A DNA stretch of 64,000 bases from Epiperipatus broadwayi (GCA_028023455.1 JAQFVV010006427.1:498001-562000); one strand, 5' to 3'. Positions 37,827 through 49,778 are shown, numbered from the stretch's first letter. Translations and numbers: made by a program. Notes: generated by a model from the sequence alone, not told the origin.

Positions 37827-39566
37827 ATGACCCCATTGCTTATCAAGATAATTGAATCAGTCATTAAAGATCAAATCCAAACTCAAATCCTTAGCCATAT
37901 CTCGTCAAACCAATACGGGAAAAAGGGATCATCAACTTCACATGCTATGTCCAATGTAACTGCACTATTCAATTACATCAGAGGACATCATAAATCAAAA
38001 CCTATTGCTGTCCAGCTGGATGTTGCGGCAGCATTTGATTCAGTCCAGATAAATATCCTCCTGGATATTCTGTTGGAATGCGACATTCCAGCCGGGATTG
38101 TTCAGATGATCAGCAATCTGCTCAACAACAGAGAGATTTTTCTCTCTCTTGATGGCAATATTACACCAGGCTTTAAGCCATACAAGTCGATCCCTCAAGG
38201 ATCTCCACTCAGTGCCCTTTTCTTCACAGCATACCTCAACCCTCTTCTGATGGATATAGAAAAAAACCTCCCAGGAATTTTCCTTCCCTCTCTCAATAAA
38301 AACTTCAATGTATTTGCATATATAGATGACATCATGGTTGTTCTTCCCACCATTAAATACCTTCCCCATCTCATGAACATCTTAAACAGAAATACAGCGA
38401 AACTTGGCCTACAAATAAACTTTAACAAATCTTCCATCTGGAAGAGCATGTCTGGTAAACAAATTAACTCTCCCTTTTCTGCAAAACCCCAAAGATACCT
38501 AGGTTTCCCAATCTTCAAAACACCAACTGCAATGGCAAGAGAGATTCAAGATGCAATCCTCCATTCAACTGAAGCCATCACCACGTCACTCTCTAGAGTA
38601 TACCTTTCATTATATGGAAAGGTTGACCTCCTCAACATGATCATAATGCCAAAAATCTCATATTATCTTCCATTCGTAAAAATGTCTAAACAGTTTCAAA
38701 ATAAAATCAACCGATTATGTACCAAACTTCTCTGGAGAGGAAGGACAGTTGCTATTAGCTTGCAAGGCATCCAACGACCACGCAGGTTCAATGGACTGTC
38801 ATTCCACTCAATACAAGCAATCATTTTACAGAAAACCCACAACACTCTACATAATCTGATCATCTCATGTGGATACTCCAACATTATTAAAAAAATTACA
38901 CTGACAGATCATCCTCCGCCCTCTGCCAGTTCATGGATAGCCTCCCTAATAGACCACTTACAACTTTATAACCCAATAATGTCCTCTAACCTTAACAAAA
39001 AAATCACCTTATGGGAAGCATACAATATAATCAACTATAATCAACAACCCATTAAAACCAGCCTAAAAATAACCAACCAAAGACTCATTTCACACTTCAA
39101 AAGATGGAGTCTGGAACCCAAATTCCTTGACTTCATCATTAAAATAAATCTTAATGCGCTTACCATGAATTGGTTCCTTTATCACCGAAGAGGTTTTAAC
39201 AGCATTGATCCTATATGTGGTCTGTGTGCTCGTAAAGATGAAATCATAGACCATATTATACACCGGTGCCCAAGACTTAAAACACTGAAAGAGATAATTA
39301 TAATTAATTCCAACATAAGACCTGATATGATTTTCTCACTTGAAAATGCCATTCATAATGGATTTTTTTCAATAATAAGGCTTTCTACCTTTGTCCTTTA
39401 TTCCATATGAATAGTGAGATGCAAAACTCTCATGGAATTACCCCCGCCACAAATCATACCATTGTTTTATCAAACGCTCAAAAAAATCAAGAAACGTGAC
39501 CAGCTCCTGGCCTCCAGTAAAGTCTTTGATGACACCTGGTCTTTAACTGCTCTTTCATTTTCCTGA
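37827..39566 (+). pseudogene. LINE ORF2, reverse transcriptase and CCHC tail
   Basis: Continues the RT after the shift; the similarity already starts at about 37790. The open frame 37827-39410 has 527 aa. Motif A is AVQLDVAAAFDSVQI and SIPQGSPLSAL follows. The catalytic YIDD is at 165-168, and RYLGFPIF lies in the palm/thumb. Near the end ICGLCARKDEIIDHIIHRC gives C-x2-C-x8-H-x4-C. TGA at 39408 is followed in the same frame by about 51 further codons (IVRCKTLMEL ... DDTWSL) to a TGA at 39564. The relative at 43627-43845 has Trp at the TGA position, so that stop is a mutation rather than the true end. Catalytic residues are intact. The RT makes cDNA at the nicked target. Confidence 0.85.
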
Positions 39567-39838
39567 TTATCAACTCCCACCTACCCAGCATTATAGAATA
39601 GGAAATTCTAAAAGAAAATATGCATGTTTATATTAAAAATGCTTATTCCATTAAACAAGTTCTTAGAATCTCATCACTATACCTAACCACATAAGAGTAT
39701 AACAATTGTACTCTCATAACAAAATCTAGCCAGATGACAAATAGAACATTATACAATCATATTATTGTACAATTTATTCATTTATCTATCCTTTATTAGT
39801 ATGTAATCACTATTTATTGTTAATAAAAAATTTTGTTG
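39567..39838 (+). other. 3' UTR of LINE copy 1
   Basis: Non-coding, ending in AATAAAAAATTTTGTTG. The last 60 bases resemble 58575-58640 behind the third relic (shared TTTATCT, ATGTAAT, AATAAAA and TTTT in order), which supports this as the element's 3' end. A palindrome follows at once. Confidence 0.5.
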
Positions 39839-39844
39839 AAATGA

Positions 39845-39985
39845 AGATGATATGTTGGACTATTTCCATCAATTATGAGTGAATGTTGAATGTATAGAAA
39901 ATTTTAAACTTTATTTCAAGTTTAAAATTTTCTATACATTCAACATTTACTCATAAATGAGGAAATAGCCCAACATTTCACATCT
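39845..39985. repeat. Hairpin of SINE/Penelope tail sequence
   Basis: Arms of about 65 bases (ATATGTTGGACTATTTCC ... TCTATACATTCAAC and complement) meet at AAACTTTATTTCAAGTTT, leaving a loop of about six bases. The right half runs on to about 40020 (ACCATCATTACAAACCTTC) and as a whole matches the minus strand of 59866-59960. Two tail fragments therefore lie head-to-head, directly behind LINE copy 1. Confidence 0.65.
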
Positions 39986-40019
39986 TATAATATACCATCA
40001 TTACAAACCTTCAGACAAA

Positions 40020-41468
40020 TTGAACAAATAAATTTAAAATTTATCCAAAAAAAATTAATTGGCCACCAGAGAACCTATAATTCTATATAAAGATTGGAAA
40101 AAATAAAGGAAATACAATTTCTATTTACCAAGTATATAAAAATGATCACTTGTTAAAAATTTTATAAATTAACAAAAAGAAATTATTTCATTTGAAATAA
40201 ATTTTTAATAAAAATGTTAATTAATAAAATGTTCTATATTTATCTTCATTTTTAATTAATCTACCCTAAATCTTCTTTGTGATCATTTAATAATTAGACT
40301 ATCACCCAATCATAGTAAACAGAAGTAGTGCTTTCTTTTTATTACTTCAGTGCCTATCTATTGTAAGCTTTAATAATAAATATTTTCCAAATGGTAATGC
40401 AAGTAATCTTCATGCTAAATCAGTTTTTGATTTTTGCTTTTACCAATGAGGAACTGGGATTAAAAGTGGCAATCAATATGCATCTGCCAAACATCCTTTT
40501 TTACTATCTAGCTATTAACACAAAATTCAAAATATCCAAAGGTTTGATCCTGAGTCAAGCTGCTTATAATAATTATAAAGCTCTAAAATTAAATATTTTT
40601 TGTTTCACTGACACTATTAATAACAATGATTGTTTGATTGTTTCAGTGTTGTCTTAAGTTAAAAAAATCAAACACTCTATTAGTATCAAATGATATTACT
40701 GAATTGACATCAGGCAAAAAAATATGCATTTTTGAAATCATGCATCTAATAAATATAAGCTCACAAAATTAAAAATTATTTTCAAATTCCAAAAAAGTAT
40801 GTATTTGGGATAGGAAAATAGGATCAATATTATGAAAAAATCTTAAATAAAGGCAACATTGTTTCTACTTTTGATTTTCTTTATATCTATATTTGTATCA
40901 TGTTATTTGGTTATTCTAAATAACATTATTATTTTGGCAATATTAAAATATAAATGGGTTAGTGCTAAGTAAAAATTTGATTGGATTAAAAAAACATATG
41001 CTCAAATATTATTTTATCACTATGCATAAAAAGTAAATATTTTAGGACTATTAAATAATATTCTTGTGTTTGAATTACTTTACATGCACTGATTTATTTC
41101 TGTTTATATTATTTGTTTATTTTTATTTTAATTATCATATCTTTATTGTTGAAAATTCTGTAAAATAAAATGATTTATTTCTTAACATCAACAATGAAAG
41201 AAATACTTCCATCATCAAAATCTTGTTTTTCCATATTTTAATATAGAAAGTTTTCTTGTCAGTTCTTAAGACATATTCTAATATTGAATATTTTTTCTGA
41301 ACTTAATGTGAGATGACAATATAGTGCTAAAAGAATGCCATATAATCATAATGATTAATATTTTGTTTATTATTAACTATCTTCTATGAAAAATAAAACA
41401 AAAATGTAACCTAAGTATTAGTTCTTTTTATGAATTGTGTTCATTGAAAATAAGATCTAAACATTTCA
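40020..41468. other. AT-rich stretch, no accepted gene
   Basis: An 88-aa frame at 40391-40657 (+) is open and somewhat less AT-rich than its surroundings, but has no recognisable motif. Nothing else is seen. Confidence 0.45.
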
Positions 41469-41657
41469 TCATTCTTTCAGATAACTTGTAAGAATAGATT
41501 TTGTAGTTATAGAAAGTGGATTAATATCTTTTTGAATATCATAATCTAGTTCATCACTTATTTTTACATTTTCATCTGCAAGTATTAATTCATCTTCTGA
41601 CTCTTTTAAAATTTTTATCACTTCAGTTTTAATTTCCTCCTCATTTGCTTTAATTTC
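41469..41657 (-). CDS. Possible terminal host exon (unidentified protein)
   Basis: An open frame of 62 codons on the minus strand with no start codon, ending in TGA at 41471-41469. The translation opens with EIKANEEEIKTEVIKILKES, passes DELDYDIQKDINPLS and ends TSYLKE. It is acidic, uses varied residues and lacks the Phe/Ile/Tyr/Asn runs of chance frames here. A stop (TAA) precedes it at 41660, and TTTATTTTAAATAAG just upstream could act as an acceptor. I do not recognise the protein. It may be a last exon of a host gene on the minus strand, or the C-terminal remnant of a transposase. The nearby palindrome at 41801-42337 would fit the latter loosely. Confidence 0.3.
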   Translation of the reverse strand, partial: EIKANEEEIKTEVIKILKESEDELILADENVKISDELDYDIQKDINPLSITTKSILTSYLKE

Positions 41658-41800
41658 TTATTTAAAATAAATTTCCACATCTTATATTAATAATATTACA
41701 AATATAAAATTTTATTAATTTTATCATATTTTCCAACTAAAATTTTATTTTTAATTCAACTTGATATTTTCTCATTAAAGTGTGTGTGTGTGTATATATA

Positions 41801-42337
41801 TGATCATGAGATGGAGCTTTACCAATAGCTCCTAACAAGTTTTGTTTACATAAGCACCGAGAGAGATAGAATTCAATATCTCTTTCGTTGTCTACTACCT
41901 CCAGACCATGGTTTTGAGCTAATTAGCTCACGTCAGTGAAGGATTGGAAGACTAGAAACTAGATCTAAATACTAACTCTTAAATCAGCATTTATCAAACA
42001 AGTTTCTATCAGTTTGAAAGCATGAAATTTCTCAGACATGTAATATCTTCAAATCCAGCTAAACAAACTAGAAAGTTATATGGGTCTGAAAACAATTCAG
42101 TTTCAGAGAAATTTCATGTTTTCCAACTGATAGAAACATGTTTGATAAATGCTGATTTAAGAGTTAGTATTTAGATATAGTTTCTAGTCTTCCAACCCTT
42201 CACTGACGTGAGCTAATTAACTTGAAACCATGGTCTGGAGGTGGTAGACAACAAAAGAGATATTGAATTCTATTTCTCTCAGTGTTTATGTAAACAAGAT
42301 TGTTAGTAGCTATTGGCAAAGCTCCATCTAGTGATCA
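41801..42337. mobile_element. 537-bp palindromic MITE-like element
   Basis: Arms of about 240 bases (TGATCATGAGATGGAGCTTT ... TTTCTATCAG and its complement up to AAAGCTCCATCTAGTGATCA) enclose about 70 bases. Identity is roughly 90% by eye. Both outer ends show TGATCA, itself palindromic, which is either the terminus or a duplicated target. The right end on the minus strand reads CACTAGATGGAGCT, close to the CACTAGATG motif at 9700. No coding capacity. A (TG)n(TA)n microsatellite precedes it (41780-41800). Confidence 0.7.
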
Positions 42338-43300
42338 TTATATGCAAGCTAAGAGCAAGTTACAAAATTTATAACTTGTTTTGTTTATCATATTATATAT
42401 ATATATAAACTTGTTAAATAGACAATGCTGTAATGGCAGGAAAAATTTAATTACTCTGTCCATGGTTATGTGATTATTCAAAATAAATATGTGCAGATAA
42501 ATATTTACTAATTAAATATTTAAAAATAGACTTTTTATTATTAGTCCAACTTTTTAAACTATGGAAAAAAAATGTATAAGCTTCTTTCGAGGATTGACTA
42601 TATCATTCAAGCTGGAATTTAATTCCAAAGCCTTTAAAAAAGTATTGGAATGTTAAAACTATATATAAACCATATCTATCAAAAGGAAAATTTATTCACA
42701 ATCCATAAGAATCATTTACAAAAAGAAAGGACCTTTACATATCAGTCTCAATGGAGACCAGTTAACAAAATCAGAAGTTACGCTTGTATACATAGAAAAA
42801 CCAATTAATTTCATAACAATTACATTAAGACATTAATTATCACCAGAAATTGAAGACATATAACTTCCCATTCCAGAAAATCATAGTTGTGGCCCCATTT
42901 ACATTAATCTGATCATGTACATCACATTTATGATGGTGTTAGTCAATTAAACCACATATAGGTTTTCTTAACTTACGAACATGTAGATAATGATTAAAAA
43001 CATATTTAGCCATTTAGTCTGTAGAGCTTTATCTTACCAAGTGAAGAGCACTCCCAATGCTTTTGTTTGTATTAATTTAACATTTAAATTTTAAGAGATT
43101 AGTCATTTTGAACCATATATTGAAAGCCATACACTTTACTTATAGATCATGAGGTTAGCCAATCCAAGATAGGGATAACATTCATAAAAATTACTTAAAA
43201 GCAGGTTTTCATAGAATACCTAAGACTGAAAATTATATGAAATATATCATAGATTTTTTACAGTAAACAAATCAGTTACCATTAAGCATTATTAAAGCAG
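42338..43300. other. Unrecognised, moderately AT-rich DNA
   Basis: 42580-43340 is less AT-rich than its flanks and contains short coding-looking bits on the plus strand in several frames, but with too many stops to assign. Probably an old retroelement relic. Confidence 0.35.
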
Positions 43301-43529
43301 TCTTAATATATTTATTAGGTCATTGATTAAAGCAGATCCATTAATAAATGAAAGCCCTTTTTCTATTAATCATCAATTAAGTGAATAACTTTATAATAGC
43401 ATTTTCTAGTTCTTGGATCTCTTCCATATAAAGTTTATCTAAAATGTTTTAGGTAAATGGTTCACTCAAATTTTCTTAGTCTGTGGATTTACAACTTTAT
43501 ATTCTTTTCATCATCTGTACTATACTTTG

Positions 43530-44118
43530 TTTTAGGTTTATTAGGGACCAGGTCTATTTAAACATCCAATGCTGAGAAAAATTTTGGTCTAATTCTTTAA
43601 TTTCTTCTAATAAGTGTAAAGTCATTTTAATCATGTCCTATTCTTCTCCACTTCTGAAGAATGATCTTATTTCTCAGCAACCAAATGCAAAAATTTATAA
43701 ATGTTGCCAATCTTATGACTTCAAAATGCACATTCTGGAAGGCTTTAATCAAATTTACACAGGCTGATTCTTTGTTTTTAATGAGAGACTTAATAGTGTT
43801 ACTTATGTTATTCCAAATTTGACTCTCTTCTAATATATGTGCCATTGTCTCATCACTTCACTTACATAGTGCACATGTAGAGTCCAGTTTATAATTCCTT
43901 TTACTATGTAAAAATTCAGTGGTAGGCAAGGCCCCAAGGTTGACCTTGATTTGAAAATCAACAAACCTCAGTTCCAATTTTAGACATTTGGTCAACCTCA
44001 AGAACCTAGATATCCCAATCAAAAGAATATTGTCAATTTTAGTTTCTTCTGGATTAATAAGATCATATGTGTTCCAGTAGTTTAGTTTGTTGTTGAACAT
44101 TGTTCCTGGCTTCTTCAT
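43530..44118 (-). pseudogene. ORF2 C-terminus of LINE copy 2
   Basis: Frames 44118-43858 (86 aa, ending LDSTCALCK) and 43845-43627 (72 aa, FINFCIWLLRNKIILQKW) align with the end of ORF2 in copy 1, including the first two Cys of the CCHC tail (CALC). Translation continues in a shifted frame as LLEEIKELDQNFSQHW to about 43530. Broken by a stop and shifts, so not functional. Its Trp in CIWLLRNK shows that the TGA at 39408 in copy 1 replaces a sense codon. Confidence 0.75.
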
Positions 44119-44299
44119 TTTTAGATTGTTAAATACTATGGAGATTTGGTTTCAACATTCCTTATAAGGAAGGATGTGATCTTAAGAAGTATGATGGCAT
44201 TCATTAATGTGATTTTCCCAAACCAAGACAAATAAATCTCCAACGATCCAATAAATTTTGTTATCTTAATCATTAGATCATCTTCAATTTCTTCTTCGT

Positions 44300-45240
44300 T
44301 TTTAGATAGGGGGAGCTAGATGAAAACCCAAGAACTTCTGATGTGGAGCCTTAAACATGCCAGGAATTTGCTTGCCAGTCATAATTGACCAGATTGCCAA
44401 TTTCTCCTTGTTCACTCAGTTCAAATTCACATTTGAATCAGTCCAAGAGCTCCCATAGCCCAGCAAACTTCTCCTGTGAAGCAAGAAAAACCACCACATT
44501 GTCTATATAGGAGATGTGATTGGACCCTCTATCTCAGCAAAGATATGGATATCCCTTTAAGAGATGCATCGATGCTTAGCAGGAGGGGATTCATATAGGC
44601 AGTGAAAAGGAGTGCACTCAGAGGAGAGCCCTGAGGAATAGAAACAACAGACTTAAATCTGGGGGACACCATCCCATCCAGAGACAAAAACACCTCCCTA
44701 TTATGCAGGAGGTTCTCTATCATTTGGAGGTAGGAAGCTGGTACTTTGTCCCTCCAGGATCTTTGTAAGTGAGTCAACTTGAATGCAATCAAAAGCAGCA
44801 GCAAACTTGAGCTGAACTGCCATTGGCTGCAAGATCTCCTTCATGCAAATGCAGTCTATCAATAGACAAAATAGGCTCACAGCATCAGCTGTCCCCTTTT
44901 TGGCAAACTGACATTTAGACAGTTAATCAATTACAATATCATGTATATCATTTTTAATTAGGACCTCAACTGTCTTTACCAGTAGAAAGATCATTGATAT
45001 TGGCCTGAGATTCTCCAGGTTCTGAGGGCCTTCTAGTTTCTTAACCAGAAGAACCATGGCAATTGGGTTGATCCCTGGAAGTTCCTGGCAGCCATCAGCC
45101 AAAAGATCTCCATCCTTTTAATGATTGGTGCTGAGAAAGCACTTAAATGAAGCAGGAGGAATTCTGGGATTTATGCAAGCCAGGATGAGTTTTGTCTGGC
45201 ATCATCTTTCATTTATCAATAATTCTTTTTTCTGAGTTTG
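44300..45240 (-). pseudogene. Reverse transcriptase relic of LINE copy 2
   Basis: The clearest frame is 44804-44529 (91 aa), with NREVFLSLDG and SIPQGSPLSALLFTAY, matching the SIPQGSPLSAL block of copy 1. Upstream, 45240-44820 reads in pieces as the RT N-terminal region (RPISM-like and QLKFAAAFD-like remnants) with several frame changes. Downstream of 44529 the catalytic YIDD region is disrupted by a shift (the DNA near 44500 still encodes SYIDN-like residues in another frame). Not functional. Confidence 0.7.
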
Positions 45241-45496
45241 TGGATTGAATTTTTAATTAAGTTAAATTATCTTCTTTTAATCATGATTTCATCTGGTTTA
45301 AACTTTTCTACATAATGATCACATATCCTGGCCAGCATGGAAGACCTTCCATATAGGTTGCTATCTATCTCAATCACTCTAGGTCCCTTGGCCTTTCTGC
45401 TGGCACCAAGAGCCCACCTAAGATAGCCCTGGTCCAGCAGTGCTGATGATGTATAAATTTCTGTGATCTCTTTATAGAAAGATATTCAGCAACTTT

Positions 45497-46415
45497 CTAC
45501 TGCTTACTTTTGTATTTCAGTTTGAAGTCTATGATAGATTCAACATTCTGTGCCTCACTGGGCAAGTTCATTAATTTTGTCACAATCTTATCTAATTCGG
45601 ATAATAACCGAATAAGGCCCCAGCCTTTTGAGGTGCATTTAGTAATCAATTTACCAATAATCTTCATAAATTGCATCCATGCATGATATGGATGAAGATT
45701 ATTCAAATCAACTTTTTTGAATAATATATATGTCTCAAATACTAGTTGGAAGTTAATATTTGTTCAAGTTAGCATTCATTGAAAAGTGGTCTGAAAATGT
45801 AATTGATTGCAGCTTCACCTTCAAGGATTTAAAATTTTCTGGGGAGACAAATAGCAAATCAATCAGTGATTTTGTCTTTTTATTATAAAAGGAGAAGGCC
45901 CCATCTGGAAACAGCAATTGACAGCTAATCAATTTCAAATTTATCACTCATCCATATCTGTACATAAAATTATCATATGTTAAGTTACAATCCCCAATAA
46001 TTAAAGTGGGAAAGGAATTAGTCTTCAATGCTATATTTATATTCTGTATAATTTTGTGTATGATTTCAGGTTTTCTAGGAAGATATAAGGTATAATCAGG
46101 TTAAAAGTATAATTTTTAAATTTGATAATTGCAATCAAGCAGTTATTGTCAATTTTGATGATTTTAAAAAAAGGTGATAAGGGAATTTTTATTTATTACA
46201 ATTGCAACCTCTCCTGCAGCCATATTAGAATAGGAATAATGAAAAAACCCAAAGGTATTTATTTTATTAGTAATGTGTTGATCAGTTTTGTTATGCATCT
46301 TTGTCTCCCCAAGACATAATATATCAAGGCTATGAACATGGAACCATTGCTCCAAAGCAAAGACTCTTGCCCATGAATTCAAGCCCCTAATATTCATTGA
46401 GGCAATTTTAATCAT
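45497..46415 (-). pseudogene. Endonuclease relic of LINE copy 2
   Basis: 46415-46164 (83 aa) begins MIKIASMNIRGLNSWARVFA and includes LCLGETKMHNKTDQH, matching the EEP endonuclease opening and catalytic Glu of copy 1. 45947-45753 (64 aa) carries GAFSFYNKKTKSLIDLLFVS and ITFSDHFSM, the last endonuclease block with the SDH motif. The piece between them is frameshifted, with LIIGDCN in place of the usual GDFN. 45706-45497 is the following linker. Stops and shifts exclude function. Confidence 0.75.
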
Positions 46416-46457
46416 CTTACAGTTGGATTAAGAAAATTAGAACATGCTCCAAGCCCT

Positions 46458-49099
46458 TCATTGGTTTTTTTTTTTTTGATAATGCTCATTTAACTTCATA
46501 GCAAATTCCGGCAACTGTATTATTACTGCTTGATCACTGATTTTAGGAGATTTAATTGTTTCCTTTTTATCTTCAAAATTCTCCTTGTCACTATGTGGGA
46601 CAATGATCACTAAGTTGTCATTGATAAATTCATCTGGAATGGGCTCCATCAGCAGTTTATTTAGAAAAGAATTTAATCCTGTCTTCTTAATTAATTGAAG
46701 TGATGAGTCTATTTCTTGATCTGATAAATCCAATAAATTCACTGTATGTACACTTTCACAGTCCGAATTTACTCTTGATTAAGGGGAGATTGAAGCTTTT
46801 GTTCTCAGTTTTTTTTCCTTCTACACTGAACTCTTCTTTTATTTTGTGTTTCTTTGTCCTCTTGTGTTGAGGTCTCTACATACCACAGACTAGGCTCTCC
46901 TATGGATGATGCAATGTCTTCTCTATGGATGATGCAATGTCTTTTTTAATGACTGTTTTTTGAGAATATCAGACCACAATGAAACATCTTGTTCCAAGTT
47001 TTGTCTCATTCAATATCTCCTCCTTCTTGTTCATTGTTTTAAGTTTATTCCTTTTCTGTTTTTCCCTTGTAACTACATCAGGCCATAATTCTAGGTTATT
47101 ATAACTTCTGTCTTGACCATTATGAAATCCTTTTCCTTGTAGCTCCACATAAGATGCATTTTCTGTCAGGGCATTCCCTCATTAGATGCCCTCGATGCTT
47201 ACAAAAAAAAACACCATGGGCTACACCTTTCAACATGATGATTAATAGAGCCTCTTGGTAATCAATTAAAGAGGGAATTAGCAAAGGAGATATTCCTTTC
47301 TTTAATATTAATTTAAAATTGGCAGAATTTATTAAGAATTGTGTACTCTGAAAATTACTCGATTGGTATTGAAGGCTTAGAATTTTTCGCAAGTCTGCAA
47401 GAACAAAGTTCACACCACAATTTTGAATCAAACCATCAACATACACAGTTCTATTTAAGTCTATGTAAATCAAAAATTTATTTTCTATAGTCTTGAATTT
47501 ATTTTTAAATGCTTCTTTTGTGAAAGAATTGTTAAATGCACAATTAAATATCTATCATTAGCCTGAAATAAAAATTTATATATTGTTTGTCCAAGGCCCT
47601 GTTGTTTAATTAAAGCATATAGCTCTTGTACAGGAAATTTAAATAGATTTAAATGATTATCTGTGGTCATCATACACAATGTATTATCATGCTTATATAT
47701 CTGGAATGTCCTTATCAGGACTGCTGGAATAGCCTGATTAAATTTATCAGAGATTGCAGAATATATTGAGGGGTTATTTGTAATTTTCTCTTCAAGGTCA
47801 TCAATTTCTGACATCACCTCATCCATCTTATTCACTTCATCCAAGTGCATCACCTGCAAAGATCTTATGTGGCTATTTGTTTCCTCTCTTCCCTCAAAAC
47901 CACTTTGCAAATAAGCATCATTATTGTTTTGCATGTTTATATTCATCTTTATGGTTTCTGTATATGTCATGGGCACTGTATTATTTTCATTTTGAATTTT
48001 ACTGTCCCAAATTTTGACTAGTTTGCTTAAAGGAGTTAACTTATGTATCAACTGTCAAAGGTGGAAAGTTGTCTTTTGAAAGATGATTTATCTTCAAGTC
48101 TGTTGATCTTTGATTATCTCTTACTCTTCTTATAGTCAAACCATTATAGTTGGCTTTACAATTATCTTCATTTGATGTGATTAATTGGCTATCAAAATAA
48201 GTGTTTCTTGATTTACCATTTATATAAATAGGAAATTTACATATGGCACCTTGAGCCAAGTCATTATTAATGGGTCTTTCATGGGTCTTTTCACACATTT
48301 TTAGTTGCTTGGGGGTATTATTTTGTTTCATATTACTGTTTTCAATACTTCCAATAGACACCCCATGCAGGAAGGATCCTTTTCCCTCTCCAGTAAGCTT
48401 CTCGTAATGTTTGTAGTTATCTGTATTACTTATATATTCATTTTCAGCTTCTAAATATATATTGTTATGATTAAAAGTTGATTTTGCCGGTTGTTTATTT
48501 TTTAATAGTGCCACCTATGTGCCCATTTTTTGGTCATAACTTCGTTTTCTTACATAGGAGAAATCACAATTGGTCTTGAATTGTAGCTATCATCATGTTC
48601 TATAATAATCCTTTTTAAAACTTCGATTGTATTTATACCTTGTGACATTTTTACATCCTGCAAACTTTCACCACTATTGACTACTTCTGGAAAGACACCA
48701 AATTTACATTGTTTATGAACAATTCCGTTGTTTTAGCAGAACTTTTTTGTTTCTAAATATTTTCACATAATTCTTTTTTTTGTATTATTAGTTTCATCAT
48801 TATCTATCATATTTGTCCCATAATTATGTTTAGAATGCTGTATTTCATTATTGGACTTCATTTGAAGATTGTAACTTTCTAAATCACTTTTCCTTTACTT
48901 TTTTTATACTATCTGAGTTTTTGCAATTCTCCGGCATTTTTAAAAGTTCATTGTTCACTAAATTCTTCCTAGCCAGTTGTTTACTATTGTTATTCTTTGT
49001 TACTATTATTTTAGACTTATCATCTAAGTTTGAATTTGATTTTTGATTAATTACATCTTTTTTAACTGAATTTGTTCTATTTTTACCATAGGCAGGCAT
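46458..49099 (-). pseudogene. ORF1 relic of LINE copy 2
   Basis: Pieces in order on the minus strand: 49099-48884 (Lys/Asn-rich N-terminus), 48514-48041 (157 aa), 48051-47485 (188 aa, with LFKFPVQELYALIKQQGLGQ and NDRYLIV), 47473-47120 (117 aa, ending in the knuckle region FFCKHRGHLMREC then CILCG) and 46742-46458 (94 aa, C-terminus). The FP..LY.LI and RYLIV blocks match copy 1. The first knuckle has lost its first Cys (Val in its place). Five frames for one protein show advanced decay. Confidence 0.75.
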
Positions 49100-49313
49100 T
49101 TGTATAACTTCTTGCCCTGACTATAAATTAACTTTTCTTACTAATTCTTAGTTTTCTTTGATAGAAAATCACTTTCAAATAAAAAAAAATTTGTACTTAA
49201 AGATTTTATTAGCAACTTCTCTTTTCAAATAACTCAGTATGGACTGTGACAAAGTCTTTTTCAGGGAGGCCCAATTTAGCAGAGAACTGGCTAAGAAGGC
49301 AACCAGAAACAGA

Positions 49314-49778
49314 CTATATATATATAAACCATATTTTTTACTAGATATCAATAAAATAATTAGTCATTGAAGAGAATAAGAGGAAATTTATAAATTGCAA
49401 TCTTGGGAAACTAATAACTAAGATTATGCATATGCATAATGAATATAATGATGAAAAAGTAGAGATCTTTTATATAGAATATATAAGATTTATTCTATTC
49501 TTGATCCCTATTCAACATTTAGACTGCTCTTTAATTCTTGGCATGGGAGATTACTCCCCTTGGTTTATATATATGAAAATTAATATAAAAATAATTGTAT
49601 TAATACATTATTGTAATACTTTGTTAGTTTTAATTATACAGTGGAATTAAAAAATCACTAGATATTCAAATATCAAATGATAAATATCACCAAGGTGATA
49701 TTTATTATTATTATTTGTCAGTTAAAATAGGAAATGTACCAAAATTTCATTTTGACATCTGCACAAGAGAAAATTATT
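49314..49778. other. AT-rich spacer
   Basis: No gene accepted. The 74-aa frame at 49426-49650 has no motif. A TA run at 49317-49326 borders the 5' end of LINE copy 2. Confidence 0.45.

Larger units (their letters stand above)
33541..39838 (+). mobile_element. Near full-length two-ORF LINE (copy 1)
   Basis: A 6.3-kb non-LTR retrotransposon. It has a 5' leader richer in GC than its surroundings (33541-33685), ORF1, six bases after its stop ORF2 with endonuclease, reverse transcriptase and CCHC tail, and a 3' UTR ending in AATAAAAAATTTTGTTG. The coding strand is C-rich against its AT-rich flanks. Only three ORF2 lesions are visible: TGA at 36638, a one-base shift at an A7 run (37778-37784) and TGA at 39408. 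Relatives with the same protein order occur at 43300-49313, 56300-58640 and 61600-62745. The clade is not settled from sequence alone. Confidence 0.85.
43300..49313 (-). mobile_element. Decayed LINE, relative of copy 1 (copy 2)
   Basis: The whole ORF1-ORF2 order of copy 1 is recovered on the minus strand: leader (about 49313-49100), ORF1 pieces (49099-46458), endonuclease (46415-45753), reverse transcriptase (about 45200-44300) and CCHC tail (44118-43530). Many stops and shifts interrupt it. Protein identity to copy 1 in the RT is about half by eye, so it is a separate, older subfamily rather than a duplicate. It lies tail-to-tail with copy 1. The 3' boundary is approximate. Confidence 0.8.

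Noticed and set aside
34013-38884. Minus-strand frames of 60-109 aa across LINE copy 1
   Set aside because: Antisense shadows of ORF1 and ORF2.
36638-39410. TGA read as Trp in ORF2 of LINE copy 1 (alternative code)
   Set aside because: Only one of the two TGA codons aligns with Trp in copy 2, TGG is used normally elsewhere in the same gene, and a frameshift also exists. Plain mutation is enough.
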